Source: Loktanella salsilacus (lineage in GTDB: Bacteria > Pseudomonadota > Alphaproteobacteria > Rhodobacterales > Rhodobacteraceae). From it: 64,000 nucleotides of DNA. The stretch lies in assembly GCF_900114485.1 (NCBI RefSeq), contig NZ_FOTF01000012.1:1-64000 (forward strand), read 5' to 3'. The number at the start of each line of letters is the position of its first letter. The stretch's first letter is position 1. The translations under genes and the position numbers were made by a program. The notes under the pieces were generated by a model. It saw only the letters and a program-made list of their open reading frames with translations, had not been told where the DNA came from and made no database searches. Below are positions 50,432-59,761 of this stretch, piece after piece.

Positions 50432-51239
50432 AAAGGTCATGCGCGCTCATCCCGCTTGATTGGCCCATCATCCGTTCCAGATCACGCACGGTCTGCAGCA
50501 GCTTTGGCCCCACCTCTTCGCGCATACGCGCGACAGAGAGGGCTTCGGGCATCGCGCCGCAGGTAAAGACAACTGGATCGCCCAGCTCGCGCGATTGAAA
50601 GGGTACGGCGACGGCGTGGATATTGGCGGCGAAATAGCTGTCCGGGTCGGTGATCACATAGCCGCGGGTCTGGATCTGACTCTGCGCCAGATCGCGGTTC
50701 ACATGCGCCTGATCGGGCGTCAGGCCGCGGTCGCCAGCCGCATCACGCACCGCTTGGGCAAAACCGTCGACGGGCAGCGCCCCCAGCATCGCATGACCGG
50801 ACGAAGTGCCGTTAAACGGCAGCCTGTGCCCAACCTCTAGCCACAAAGACGCCACGCCGCGCGGGCGCCATGTTTTAACGATCAGCATCTTGCCCGCGTC
50901 CCGCACCAGCAGCAGGGACAGGGTGCCGGTTTCATCCGCCAGCCGCTGCATCAGCGGGCCGGACAGATCGACAAAGGACAGTGACGCGCTGGCCATATTT
51001 CCCAGCGCCAGCAGCGCAGGACCGGGGCGATAGCGGTCGTGCCGCCGCGTGTGGGTCAGATACCCCAGCGACTGCAGCGTAAAGGTTAAGCGAGAGACGG
51101 TTGATTTGGGCAGACCCGTGCGATCCGAAATCTCGGCGTTGCCAAGCCCGTCGTCAGAGGGGCGAAAGGCGCGCAGGACGCTGAGCCCCCGCGCCAATGT
51201 CGTTGCAAAGCGTCGGTCTTTTTCCAAATCACCGTCCAT
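50430..51239 (-). CDS. IclR-family transcriptional regulator
   Basis: About 269 residues. The N-terminal winged helix is NAEISDRTGLPKSTVSRLTFTLQSLGYL; the C-terminal GAF-like effector domain includes RLPFNGTSSGHAMLGAL and the QTRGYVITDPDSY region. AAGGA touches an ATG three codons upstream and is eight bases from the ATG used here, so the latter is preferred. The gene follows dctM in the TRAP operon and precedes the beta-oxidation operon. Twin TTCC-N7-GGAA sites at both promoters suggest it controls both in response to a dicarboxylate or its CoA ester. Confidence 0.9.
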   Translation of the reverse strand: MDGDLEKDRRFATTLARGLSVLRAFRPSDDGLGNAEISDRTGLPKSTVSRLTFTLQSLGYLTHTRRHDRYRPGPALLALGNMASASLSFVDLSGPLMQRLADETGTLSLLLVRDAGKMLIVKTWRPRGVASLWLEVGHRLPFNGTSSGHAMLGALPVDGFAQAVRDAAGDRGLTPDQAHVNRDLAQSQIQTRGYVITDPDSYFAANIHAVAVPFQSRELGDPVVFTCGAMPEALSVARMREEVGPKLLQTVRDLERMMGQSSGMSAHDL

Positions 51240-51271
51240 AGAGGGCATCCTTTATCTTATGTCACCGCCAG

Positions 51272-52609
51272 CTATAGCGAATTGGGGATCAGAAGCGAGA
51301 TAATCGGAAAGCTCATCAACAAGATTAACACGACGACGTCGATCGCAAGAAAACGCCAGATGCCGGCAAAAATCTTATCGATGGGCACGGCTTTGCCCAC
51401 AACGTTGCTGATAACAAAGACATTCAGACCCACAGGCGGCGTAATCAGGCCGATTTCCAGCAGCTTGACCACGACCACACCGAACCAGATCAGGTTAAAG
51501 CCATAGCTTTCGACCAGTGGCACCATCAGCGGCAGGGTCAGCACCATGATCCCGATGGGGTCAAGGAACATGCCAAGGATCAGATAGATCACCGCGATGG
51601 CAGCCAGCAGCAGGACCGGCGACAGCTGCGCGTCGCTGACAGAGGCCACGATATCCGACGCCACGCCGGTCAGGGCGATGAAGGCGACAAAAATCTTGGC
51701 GGCGGCGGCGATCAGGAAAATGCTCGACGTCTGGATGCAGGTCTCGCGCAGGCTTTCCCACAGATCGCGCCATGTCAGCTTGCGCTGGGCAAAACCGATG
51801 ACACAGGCGGCGGCGACGCAGATCGCAGCAGCCTCTGTCGCGGTGAAAAAGCCGCCGTAGATGCCGCCGACGATCAGACCGAACAGCGCGACAGCGGGCC
51901 ATGCGCCGATGGCGGCGTTCAGCTTGTCCTGCATCGTAATCTCGCCTTGATAGGCGGGCGCGGCAGAGGGCTTGGATTTGACCCAGATGTAGATCGCCAG
52001 CAAAAAGCCCGCGAGCGACAACAAGCCCGGCAGTACGCCAGCAAGAAACAGGGACGAGATCGAGGTTTCGGTAAAGATGCCATAGATGATGAACAGCACC
52101 GACGGCGGGATCAGCGACCCCAGCGTGCCGCCCGCGGCAACCGATGCGGTGGCAAGGCCCTTGTCGTAGCCCATGCGCAACATCTCTGGCGCGCAGATGC
52201 GGCCCATGGTCGATGCGCAGGCGATGGACGATCCGGTGATCGCAGAAAATCCGCCGCAGCCCACAACAGACGCCATAGCGACACCGCCGGGCACCTTGGC
52301 CAGCCAAACGCGGGCGGCGTCATAAATGCGCGTCGTGATATCCGCGCGGTAGGCGATATGGCCCAGCGCGATGAACAGCGGGATCATCGACAGATCGTAG
52401 GAATGGATCAGGTCGAAGGAATTCGAAAACACCAGCGACGTGGTCGGACGCACCGCGCGGTCTGGGGTGAACGCGCCGGTGCGGGTCGCGAAAATCACAA
52501 AGGTGCCGATGGTGCCGATGCCTGCCAGCGCAAAGGCAATGGGCACGCGAAGGGCCAGAAGGCCAATCACAGCGGCAAAGGCGCATAGGCCAATCAGGGT
52601 GCCGTCCAT
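51272..52609 (-). CDS. dctM: TRAP transporter large permease (DctM), second system
   Basis: 445 residues, the standard length, with many hydrophobic segments. Markers include IPLFIALGHIAYRADITTRIYDAARVWLAKVPGG, GFSAITGSSIACASTMG, LGSLIPPSVLFIIYGI and LITPPVGLNVFVISNV. One base overlaps dctQ (TAATG). With its DctP and DctQ it should import the dicarboxylate used by the adjacent beta-oxidation operon. Confidence 0.92.
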   Translation of the reverse strand: MDGTLIGLCAFAAVIGLLALRVPIAFALAGIGTIGTFVIFATRTGAFTPDRAVRPTTSLVFSNSFDLIHSYDLSMIPLFIALGHIAYRADITTRIYDAARVWLAKVPGGVAMASVVGCGGFSAITGSSIACASTMGRICAPEMLRMGYDKGLATASVAAGGTLGSLIPPSVLFIIYGIFTETSISSLFLAGVLPGLLSLAGFLLAIYIWVKSKPSAAPAYQGEITMQDKLNAAIGAWPAVALFGLIVGGIYGGFFTATEAAAICVAAACVIGFAQRKLTWRDLWESLRETCIQTSSIFLIAAAAKIFVAFIALTGVASDIVASVSDAQLSPVLLLAAIAVIYLILGMFLDPIGIMVLTLPLMVPLVESYGFNLIWFGVVVVKLLEIGLITPPVGLNVFVISNVVGKAVPIDKIFAGIWRFLAIDVVVLILLMSFPIISLLIPNSL

Positions 52610-53145
52610 TATGCGCGGTCCTTTTCGTCTTCAACAAAGGTAGAGCTGGTGGTTTCCGACAAGGCGGGGATACCGCCTGCGCGCAGGGTGCGGATGTCGC
52701 CGATGACCAGAAGCAGCAGGCGCAGCCAGCAGAACGACATGCCGATCAGAAACAGCACCCGGCCCGGCCACTTTGGCAGGTTCAACTGGCCGAAATAATA
52801 TGACCCGCTTGTGATCATATGCACCGTCTCGTTCCAACCAGCATAAAGCAGCGGGGACAGCGCCAGCAGGCCAAACATGCCGCCAAAGATGACCAACATG
52901 CCCTGCGCCCGCATGGGCAGGCGATTGGACACGAACTCTACCACGATATGCGCACGCGCCGTGGTTGCGGCGGCCAGTGGCAGCACGATGGCGACCACCA
53001 TCAATTCGCGCACCATGACGATGGTGTCGGGAATGCCCGAATTCAGCGTGACCCGCAGCAGAACGCTGGCGGTAATCAATGCGCCCAGCGCGATGACAGC
53101 GCAGCAGGCAAGGTCAAGCAACAGCCGTTCGATGCGATACAGCAT
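52609..53145 (-). CDS. dctQ: TRAP transporter small permease (DctQ), second system
   Basis: 178 residues, four predicted membrane segments, with VMVRELMVVAIVLPLAAATTARAHIVVEFVSNRLP typical of DctQ. GGGGGTGG precedes the ATG. A hairpin stands between it and dctP upstream. Confidence 0.88.
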   Translation of the reverse strand: MLYRIERLLLDLACCAVIALGALITASVLLRVTLNSGIPDTIVMVRELMVVAIVLPLAAATTARAHIVVEFVSNRLPMRAQGMLVIFGGMFGLLALSPLLYAGWNETVHMITSGSYYFGQLNLPKWPGRVLFLIGMSFCWLRLLLLVIGDIRTLRAGGIPALSETTSSTFVEDEKDRA

Positions 53146-53179
53146 CGGCCACCCCCAAGTTTATGTTTGGAATAGGTCA

Positions 53180-53204
53180 GGCTGCGGCGAGGATCGCCGC
53201 AGCC
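53180..53204 (-). terminator. Intercistronic hairpin between dctP and dctQ
   Basis: A perfect 11-bp stem GGCTGCGGCGA/TCGCCGCAGCC with a 3-base loop, 12 bases after the dctP stop in the direction of transcription. It would lower transcript levels for the membrane genes relative to the binding protein. Confidence 0.7.
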
Positions 53205-53216
53205 CTAAGGTCCGGA

Positions 53217-54260
53217 CTAGCGAGTCCAGGGATAGCCCTGCGCGTCCCGCTCTTCGGTGTATTTCGCCAGCAGTGCGCGGTAGCTGTCCAGCATGCCTGC
53301 ACCGTCAAGGCCGGCAGCAGTTGCCTGCTCGACCCATGCGTCGATGTAAGGCGCGCCGCGCTCGACCAGTTTGTCACGCTCTGCCGCGTCCAGTTCGATC
53401 ACTTCGACGCCCGCATCCTTCATCGTCTGCACGGCGGCATCGTTGTCCGCGGTAATCAGCTCGCCCAGCGTGTCGGCCATGCCGACGCCCGCGTCGTTCA
53501 TCGCGGTCTGCTGTTCAGGGGTCAGGGCGTCGTAAGCATACTTGTTCATAAAGATGCCCAGCGCGCCAACTTGGCCCCAGTTCATCAGTGTGTAGCTGGT
53601 CATGACCTCTTGCTGCTTGAGCGCGGCCACAGCGTAGGAATACCCCTGCGAGCAGTCCAGCAACCCGGTATCCATACCCTGATAGGCGTCATAGATCGAC
53701 ATCGCGACCATGTTCGCGCCCAGATCGCGGAAGACGTCGCCATAAGCGCCCACGCCGCGCACTTTAAGGCCTGACACGTCCTCTGCGGTGCGGATCGCCG
53801 CGCCTTTGCAGCCGATGTTCACGGCAGAGGTGGTGAAGGTGCCAAGATAGACCAGATCCTGATCGGCCAAGTTGGCGGCGATGATCGGGTCGGTGCGCAT
53901 CAGCTCGTCTGTGGCGCGCATACCGACCCAAGCGTCCGCGTTCAGCAGCGGCAGATCGGCGATGCCATAGGCGATCATTTCCTGCGGGAAATAGACGCCA
54001 ATGATGGTGCCAAGGTCGGCCACGCCGTCGCTGACGCCTTGCAGGGCAGCATCAGCCTTGAACAGCGCCCCGCCCCACTGGATGTCGATCACCAGATCGC
54101 CATTCGTGCGCGCGGTCACGTCATCGGCAAAGGCCTGAGTCGCCACAGCGCGTGCACCGCGATTGGGGCCAGCCTCGCCCAGAATAAGTGTGGTTTGCGC
54201 GCTTAGCGCGGTCGTTGCCATGCATAGCGCTAGCGTGGCTGAAGCCAGAGTCTTCTTCAT
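53217..54260 (-). CDS. dctP: TRAP transporter substrate-binding protein (DctP), second system
   Basis: 347 residues with signal peptide MKKTLASATLALCMATTALSA. DctP features: FADDVTARTNGDLVIDIQWGGALFKADAALQGVSDGVADLG and SGLKVRGVGAYGDVFRDLGANMV, with the anion-binding Arg in LKVRG. GGGAGGAG precedes the ATG; an in-frame codon further upstream overlaps that site. It is the first gene of dctP-Q-M-iclR, with an IclR-type site about 46 bases upstream. Dicarboxylate specificity is inferred from context. Confidence 0.92.
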   Translation of the reverse strand: MKKTLASATLALCMATTALSAQTTLILGEAGPNRGARAVATQAFADDVTARTNGDLVIDIQWGGALFKADAALQGVSDGVADLGTIIGVYFPQEMIAYGIADLPLLNADAWVGMRATDELMRTDPIIAANLADQDLVYLGTFTTSAVNIGCKGAAIRTAEDVSGLKVRGVGAYGDVFRDLGANMVAMSIYDAYQGMDTGLLDCSQGYSYAVAALKQQEVMTSYTLMNWGQVGALGIFMNKYAYDALTPEQQTAMNDAGVGMADTLGELITADNDAAVQTMKDAGVEVIELDAAERDKLVERGAPYIDAWVEQATAAGLDGAGMLDSYRALLAKYTEERDAQGYPWTR

Positions 54261-54298
54261 CGTCGCTCCTCCCAGAACTTCCAATAAGTAGAATACAC

Positions 54299-54313
54299 TT
54301 CCACTATACGGAA
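54299..54313. promoter_or_regulatory. IclR operator in front of dctP: TTCCACTATACGGAA
   Basis: TTCC-N7-GGAA palindrome matching the pimF-side site at 13 of 15 bases, located 39-53 bases before the dctP start codon. The rest of the 202-base gap up to 54462 contains only a terminator-like hairpin. Confidence 0.8.
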
Positions 54314-54403
54314 TTGAGTTTATGAAGCAAGAGAGGATATCCGAAGTTTGCTACCCTAAATTGTGGCCCACCCTGGGGGTCGTCGCACCGCATCGTAAAC
54401 GCC

Positions 54404-54427
54404 CCGGCCACCCCGTAGGGCGGCCGG
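54404..54427 (-). terminator. Terminator-like hairpin after the amide ABC operon
   Basis: CCGGCC-A-CCC and GGG-C-GGCCGG arms with a short loop, about 35 bases past the ATPase stop on the minus strand, followed by GGGGCGTTTA. The T tract is weak. Confidence 0.5.
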
Positions 54428-54462
54428 TTTGGTCACGTTAAAACCGAGGTGTGAACGCTGCC

Positions 54463-56244
54463 TTAACCGGGAACAGCAACCATGTGGCCGCTGGTGACCT
54501 CTTGCATCAGATGGCGCGCCACGATGGCCCCGGCCGGGTGGACGGGGTTGGGGATATCGCCCGACATGCGCGGCGTGTCAGGGCGCTGGGCGCGTGGGTC
54601 GGCAATTGGCACCGCCGCCATCAACCGCTTGGTATAGGCGTGTTGCGGGTTGCCGAAAATCTGCGCCCGACTGCCGACCTCTACGATTTGGCCAAGGTGC
54701 ATCACCGCAACCCGGTCCGAGATATTCTCGACCACGGCCATGTCGTGACTGATGAACAGCATGGCGATGCCAAACTCGTCCTTGAGGCTACGCAGCAAAT
54801 CCAGCACCCGCGCCTGCACAGACACATCCAGCGCCGACACGCTTTCGTCCGCGATGATCAGCTTGGGCGTCAGGGCCAGCGCGCGGGCGATGCAAATCCG
54901 CTGGCGCTGGCCGCCGGAAAATTCATGCGGGTAGTTATCCAGCTGCGCTGTCGTCAGACCGACCTTTTCCATCAAGGCGGCGGCGCGGGCGCGGCGGCTG
55001 GTGGCATCGCCCGTCCCGTGGATCAGCAGCGGTTCAGCAATCTGGTCCCCCACGGTCATGCGCGGATCAAGGGCGGCCATCGGATCCTGAAAGATGATCT
55101 GCGTCGCCGCGCTCAGCCGCTTGCGGGCCTGCGCGGTCATGGTGCCAACGGTCTGATCGCCCACGCGGATCAGCCCGGTATGCGGCACAAGGCCGACAAT
55201 GGCGCGGGCAATGGTGGACTTGCCGCAGCCGGATTCGCCGACAAGGGAAAAGGTTTCCCCGGCGCGGATATCAAGGCTGACACCTTCCACCGCGTGGACC
55301 CGGTGGGTCACGCGGTTCAGCACACCGCCGCGCAGATCGAACCGGACCTGCACATCGCGCAATTCAGCCACCACAGGTGCATCGGGGCGCGGCACGGCGC
55401 GGCCGCCCTGCCCCATGCGCGGCACAGCTGCCAGCAACGCCTGCGTATAAGGCTGCTGCGGCGCGGCAAAGATATCGTCTACGCGGCCCGTTTCCTCGAT
55501 CACGCCTTTGCGCATGATCACGACGCGGTCAGCCATTTCGGCGACGACGCCCATGTCGTGGGTAATCAGCAGGATCGCGGTGCCGTGGGACGCTTGCAGA
55601 TCGCGCAGCAGGTCCAACACTTCGCGCTGCACGGTGACATCAAGCGCGGTCGTGGGCTCATCGGCGATCAGCACGTCAGGCTTGAGCGCCAAGGCCATCG
55701 CGATCATCACGCGCTGGCGCATCCCCCCCGACAGCTCGTGCGGGAACTGGCCCATGCGGCGGGTGGGTTCGGACAAGCGCACAGCGCTCAGCGCCTCTAG
55801 CGCTTGGCGGCGGGCGGCCGCGCGAGAGATCGGCTCGTGCGCGCGGATCGCCTCTATCAATTGGGTGCCGATGGTCATCACCGGGTTCAGACTGGTCATC
55901 GGCTCTTGAAAGATCATTGCAACACGGTTGCCGCGCACGGCGCGTAATTCCGGCTCTGGCATGCCGGTCAGGGTCCGGTCGCCCAGCTTAATGCATCCCC
56001 CGGTGACGCGCACCGCAGGGGGCGGCAGCAGGCCCATGATCGCCAGCGAGGTGATGGATTTGCCAGACCCGCTTTCGCCTGCAATCGCCAAGGTCTCTCC
56101 CCGCGCCAGATCAAAGCTGATGTTGCGGATCAGGGGCAGCAGCCCCCCTTGCGTGCGGACGGCAACGGTCAGGTCTTGCACCGACAAAACGGGGGTGTCC
56201 GGGGCCATGTTGGCCCCGGTCAATGGTTTCAAATCCGCGCTCAT
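54463..56244 (-). CDS. ABC transporter ATP-binding protein, two fused ATPase domains (DppD-DppF type)
   Basis: 593 residues with two complete ATPase halves. First: [38 protein letters not shown]. Second: [38 protein letters not shown]. In the second Walker B a Ser follows the catalytic Glu instead of Pro. Each half ends with the oligopeptide-type zinc/OppF-like tail ([15 protein letters not shown]). It energises the DppB/DppC permeases encoded upstream. The start is the ATG overlapping the formamidase stop (ATGA); a longer reading would begin at TTG. It is the last gene of the amide operon. Confidence 0.92.
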   Translation of the reverse strand: MSADLKPLTGANMAPDTPVLSVQDLTVAVRTQGGLLPLIRNISFDLARGETLAIAGESGSGKSITSLAIMGLLPPPAVRVTGGCIKLGDRTLTGMPEPELRAVRGNRVAMIFQEPMTSLNPVMTIGTQLIEAIRAHEPISRAAARRQALEALSAVRLSEPTRRMGQFPHELSGGMRQRVMIAMALALKPDVLIADEPTTALDVTVQREVLDLLRDLQASHGTAILLITHDMGVVAEMADRVVIMRKGVIEETGRVDDIFAAPQQPYTQALLAAVPRMGQGGRAVPRPDAPVVAELRDVQVRFDLRGGVLNRVTHRVHAVEGVSLDIRAGETFSLVGESGCGKSTIARAIVGLVPHTGLIRVGDQTVGTMTAQARKRLSAATQIIFQDPMAALDPRMTVGDQIAEPLLIHGTGDATSRRARAAALMEKVGLTTAQLDNYPHEFSGGQRQRICIARALALTPKLIIADESVSALDVSVQARVLDLLRSLKDEFGIAMLFISHDMAVVENISDRVAVMHLGQIVEVGSRAQIFGNPQHAYTKRLMAAVPIADPRAQRPDTPRMSGDIPNPVHPAGAIVARHLMQEVTSGHMVAVPG

Positions 56245-57200
56245 TCGAACACGCAACGCGGGAAGTAAAAGCTGACGATCCAGTTCGGCATATCCACGAT
56301 TTCTGATATCCGCAGATCGCCGCAGGTGCTGACCAGCATATAGGCGTCAACCGCCGCCATGCCGCGCGTGGCGCACAGATGATCGACCATGCCTGCCACC
56401 GCATCGCGGGACGCAGTCATCAGGTCGGGGCCGATGCCGGTTGTGACCTCGTACCCTTTATGGTCCAGATGCCGCGTGACGGGCCCCGGCGTGGTGAAAC
56501 GCGGAGTTTTCAGGTTCGCACCTTTCACCAGATCAAGGGTCAGGACCACGTCCATCGGGCTTTCAATCGCGGTGCCGCAAACTTCGCCGTCGCCTTGGGC
56601 GGCGTGGGTGTCACCGACGCTGAACAAAGCGCCCGCGACTTCCACGGGCAGATAAAGCGTCGTGCCAGCGGATAGATCACGGATGTCCAGATTGCCGCCT
56701 ACCCGCCGGGGCGGAACGACGGAATGCAGGCCGGGTTCGGCCAGCGCGTTGCCGATGGTGCCGGCAAAGGGCTTTAACGGCACGCGGCCTTCTTTGCCAA
56801 ACAGCGACGGCGCCATGGTTTCTGGATCATAGGTCCAGATGTGCAGCGCGGGGTCGGTGAACTGATCCGCCAGCAGGCCAAAGCCCGGAATGTTCGCAGT
56901 CCAGCCCCAGCCTTTGCCGTCCTGCGCACGGGGCGCAAAACTGTCGAGGGTCACCTTTATCGCGTCCCCCGGCTGAGCCCCTTCAACCCAGATCGGGCCG
57001 GACACCGGATTGATCTTGCCGAAATCCAGCGTTTCCACATCGGCCACGGTGGACGACGGGCCAAGCTGGCCCGCCGAACTGTCGTGGCAGTGAAACAGGA
57101 TCGTCTGGCCCGGTTCCACCCTTTGCGCCGGGGCAAGTGAATTGTCCCAGCCAAAGTGGTGCTGCGCGCCGTGGATCGTGTAATCGCAAGCCTTGCACAT
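56241..57200 (-). CDS. fmdA: Acetamidase/formamidase family amidase
   Basis: A 319-residue FmdA/AmdA-type amidase. Recognisable segments: VEPGQTILFHCHDSSAGQLG, NPVSGPIWVEGAQPGDAIKVTL, the Asp/His-rich FSVGDTHAAQGDGEVCGTAIE of the metal/active site, and AYMLVSTCGDLRISEIVD. It hydrolyses short amides such as formamide or acetamide to the acid and ammonium. It sits inside the transporter operon (4 bases after the binding-protein gene, ATGA with the ATPase), so the imported compound is probably an amide, with AmiC as sensor. Confidence 0.92.
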   Translation of the reverse strand: MCKACDYTIHGAQHHFGWDNSLAPAQRVEPGQTILFHCHDSSAGQLGPSSTVADVETLDFGKINPVSGPIWVEGAQPGDAIKVTLDSFAPRAQDGKGWGWTANIPGFGLLADQFTDPALHIWTYDPETMAPSLFGKEGRVPLKPFAGTIGNALAEPGLHSVVPPRRVGGNLDIRDLSAGTTLYLPVEVAGALFSVGDTHAAQGDGEVCGTAIESPMDVVLTLDLVKGANLKTPRFTTPGPVTRHLDHKGYEVTTGIGPDLMTASRDAVAGMVDHLCATRGMAAVDAYMLVSTCGDLRISEIVDMPNWIVSFYFPRCVFE

Positions 57201-57204
57201 GGTG

Positions 57205-58821
57205 TTATTCCGTCACGTAGACGTAGTCATAGTTCACCGGGATCGACACCGGATCAACGTAAAGCGCATCAGCGCCGCCCATACGTTCGGACTTCATAGT
57301 GTAGCGCTGTTCGTTGAAGACCGGCACCCATGGAGCCTCTTCCATGACCTTCATGTAGACGTCGGACCACATCTGCATGCGGGCCGGATCGGCGGGGTCG
57401 ATCATGCTGTCGGCAGCGGTTGCTTCGGCGTCGATCTCTGCGTTGCAGAACTTGGACCAGTTCCAGCCGCCTTCCTCTGCGCCAGCGCAGCCCAAGATCG
57501 GGCCAAAGAAGTTGCTGGGGTCAGGGAAGTCGGCAATCCACGCCATGCCGCCGGACCAGATCATCGGGGCGGTGCCTGCGCCGCCTGCCTCGATCACGTT
57601 GGCCTGCGCAAGGGACTGGATCGACGCATTCACGCCAATCGCCGCCAGATCCTGCTGGATCGCCTGCGCAATGCGTGGGTTGGGGTCGGTGTTCATCACG
57701 AAAAGCTCTGTGTCGAACCCGTCTGCCAAGCCAGCTTCTGCAAGCAGCGCCTTGGCCGCTTCGACGTCATAGGCGTAACCGGCGTAACCTTCGGTGTAAC
57801 CGGGCATCGAGGGTGGCAGCGGCTGGGTCGCGGGCACGGCGCGGTTGTTGATCAACTGCGTGATGCGCTCCTTGTTGATCGCCATGTTGATGGCTTTGCG
57901 CACATTCACGTCGTCCAGCGGCGGGGTCGTGACGTTCAGGGTGATATAGCCGGTCTGCAACTGGCCGCCTTCGATCACGCGGGCAGCTTGAGCAGGATCG
58001 CCCATCACCTCTTGGAATTTGGCGGGCGGGATACCGTCACCGGGCACGTCGACTTCGCCATTTTGCAACCGCAGCAGGGCGACGATAGGCTCTTGGCCGA
58101 CCTCGAACGTCACGGTGTCCAGATAAGGCAGACCGGCACGCCAGTAGTCGGCGTTCTTTTCAAACACCAGTTTTTGGCCGATGGTCCAGTCGCCCAGCTT
58201 GAAGGCACCCGTGCCCACGGGCATTTTGCCGAAATCGCCGTTGGCGGCGTCAACAGCTTCGCTTGGCACGACAGAGGCAAAGTTCAGCGCCATAACGTGC
58301 AAGAAGGTCGCATCAGGGCGGGACAGTTTGATTTCCACCGTGGCGGGGTCAACGACGGTGACGCCTGTAAGTGTATCAGCCTCGCCGCTGGTGATCGCAT
58401 CATAGCCAGCGATGGCACCAAAGAAGCCCGCGCCGGGGGATTGCGTGGCCGGGTTCGTGACACGGTCGAGGGAGTATTTCACATCCTCGGCCACCATGTC
58501 GCGGCCGTTGTGGAATTTGACGCCGGGGCGCAGGTGGAAGGTGAAGGTCAGGCCGTCTTCGGAAATCTCATAGCTTTCGGCCAGACCGGGGCGCAGCGTT
58601 GTGGTGCCGGGCTCGTAATCCATCAGGCCGTCGAACAGCGATTTAATCATCGACCAGTTCTGCCAGTCATAGCCAATCGCCGGGTCCAGCGTGGCGACGT
58701 CGTCCTTATAGGTGACGGTGATATTGCCGCCGGACACAGCGTTCGGGTCCAGTGTTTCCTGTGCAAACGCTGGCAGCGCGATGGCTGCAATCAATGCGGT
58801 AGAGGCAAGTAGTTTTTTCAT
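57205..58821 (-). CDS. ABC transporter substrate-binding protein, oligopeptide (DppA/SBP_bac_5) family
   Basis: 538 residues with signal peptide MKKLLASTALIAAIALPAFA. Family features include LAESYEISEDGLTFTFHLRPGVKFHNGRDMVAEDVKYSLDR and the C-terminal MKVMEEAPWVPVFNEQRYTMKS. AGGAGAG precedes the ATG. Proteins of this cluster bind peptides, nickel or other small solutes. Next to AmiC/AmiR and an amidase, an amide or short amidated compound is the likely ligand, which would be unusual for the family. Confidence 0.9.
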   Translation of the reverse strand: MKKLLASTALIAAIALPAFAQETLDPNAVSGGNITVTYKDDVATLDPAIGYDWQNWSMIKSLFDGLMDYEPGTTTLRPGLAESYEISEDGLTFTFHLRPGVKFHNGRDMVAEDVKYSLDRVTNPATQSPGAGFFGAIAGYDAITSGEADTLTGVTVVDPATVEIKLSRPDATFLHVMALNFASVVPSEAVDAANGDFGKMPVGTGAFKLGDWTIGQKLVFEKNADYWRAGLPYLDTVTFEVGQEPIVALLRLQNGEVDVPGDGIPPAKFQEVMGDPAQAARVIEGGQLQTGYITLNVTTPPLDDVNVRKAINMAINKERITQLINNRAVPATQPLPPSMPGYTEGYAGYAYDVEAAKALLAEAGLADGFDTELFVMNTDPNPRIAQAIQQDLAAIGVNASIQSLAQANVIEAGGAGTAPMIWSGGMAWIADFPDPSNFFGPILGCAGAEEGGWNWSKFCNAEIDAEATAADSMIDPADPARMQMWSDVYMKVMEEAPWVPVFNEQRYTMKSERMGGADALYVDPVSIPVNYDYVYVTE

Positions 58822-58840
58822 TTTAGTCTCTCCTGTTGGG

Positions 58841-59761
58841 TTAGCGGATACGGATACGAGGGTCGATCAGGGGGGCCACAAGGTCGGCCAAAAGGTTGCC
58901 CAGCACGATGGCAAAGGCAGACACGAGCGTGACGCCCATGATGATTGGGATGTCGACGCGCTGGATCGCCTGCCACGCCAGTTGGCCAATGCCGGGCCAG
59001 CCAAAGACGCCTTCGACGACGACGATGCCGCCCATAAAGATGCCGATATCAATGCCAATCATCGCGATAATGGGCAGGATTGCATTGGGCAGCGCGTGGC
59101 GCAGGATCACGCGGGACCGGGTCAGCCCCTTGGCGCGGGCGGTGCGGACAAAATCGGCGCGCAGCACTTCGACCATGCTGGACCGCATCATGCGGGCGTA
59201 CCAGCCAGAGCCAAGGATCCCGAGCGTCATAGCCGGCAGCACCAGATGCGCTGGCGTGCCGTAGCCGCCGATAGGGAACCAGCCCAGCTGCACCGCAAAG
59301 ACGTAAAGCAGCAGCAAGGCCACCACGAACTGCGGCGCGGACACGGTGACGAAGCTGGTCATCATCAGCGTATTGTCCAGCACGCGGCCCCGGAACAGCG
59401 CGGCGACAACGCCCATAGTCAGGCCGACTACCAGCTCTGCCCCGATGCCAGCGACCATCAGCAAAAGCGATGCGGGCAGGCGCGACATGATCAGTGTGGC
59501 CACGTCGGTTTTCTGCAAATAGCTGCGGCCCATGTCGCCATGAAACAGCCCCGCCAGATAGCGGCCGTATTGCACGATAAACGGCTGATCTAGGCCAAGC
59601 TGCGCGCGGATGTTCGCCACGGTTTCCGGCGTGGCTGACCGCCCCGCAATCTGGCGCACCGGATCGGCGGGCAGCACATACAGCAGAAAGAAGGTGATAA
59701 AGGACACGCCCAGCAGGATCAGGGCAGACTGGATCAGGCGGCGGATCAGATAGGCGGCCAT
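58841..59761 (-). CDS. ABC transporter permease, DppB type
   Basis: 306 residues with the DppB/OppB N-terminus (LIRRLIQSALILLGVSFITFFLLYVLPADPVRQI), LGLDQPFIVQYGRYL and the EAA loop FVRTARAKGLTRSRVILRHALPNAILPI. It overlaps dppC by ATGA. It forms the channel together with the DppC-like protein. Confidence 0.92.
   Translation of the reverse strand: MAAYLIRRLIQSALILLGVSFITFFLLYVLPADPVRQIAGRSATPETVANIRAQLGLDQPFIVQYGRYLAGLFHGDMGRSYLQKTDVATLIMSRLPASLLLMVAGIGAELVVGLTMGVVAALFRGRVLDNTLMMTSFVTVSAPQFVVALLLLYVFAVQLGWFPIGGYGTPAHLVLPAMTLGILGSGWYARMMRSSMVEVLRADFVRTARAKGLTRSRVILRHALPNAILPIIAMIGIDIGIFMGGIVVVEGVFGWPGIGQLAWQAIQRVDIPIIMGVTLVSAFAIVLGNLLADLVAPLIDPRIRIR

Noticed and set aside
54451-55800. A 449-codon plus-strand frame opposite the double ATPase gene
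   Set aside because: Antisense shadow; the minus strand shows two full sets of ABC motifs.
57193-58812. A 539-codon open frame on the plus strand opposite the DppA-like gene
   Set aside because: No ribosome site, no recognisable family, and the opposite strand encodes a clear signal-peptide-bearing binding protein with all family motifs.
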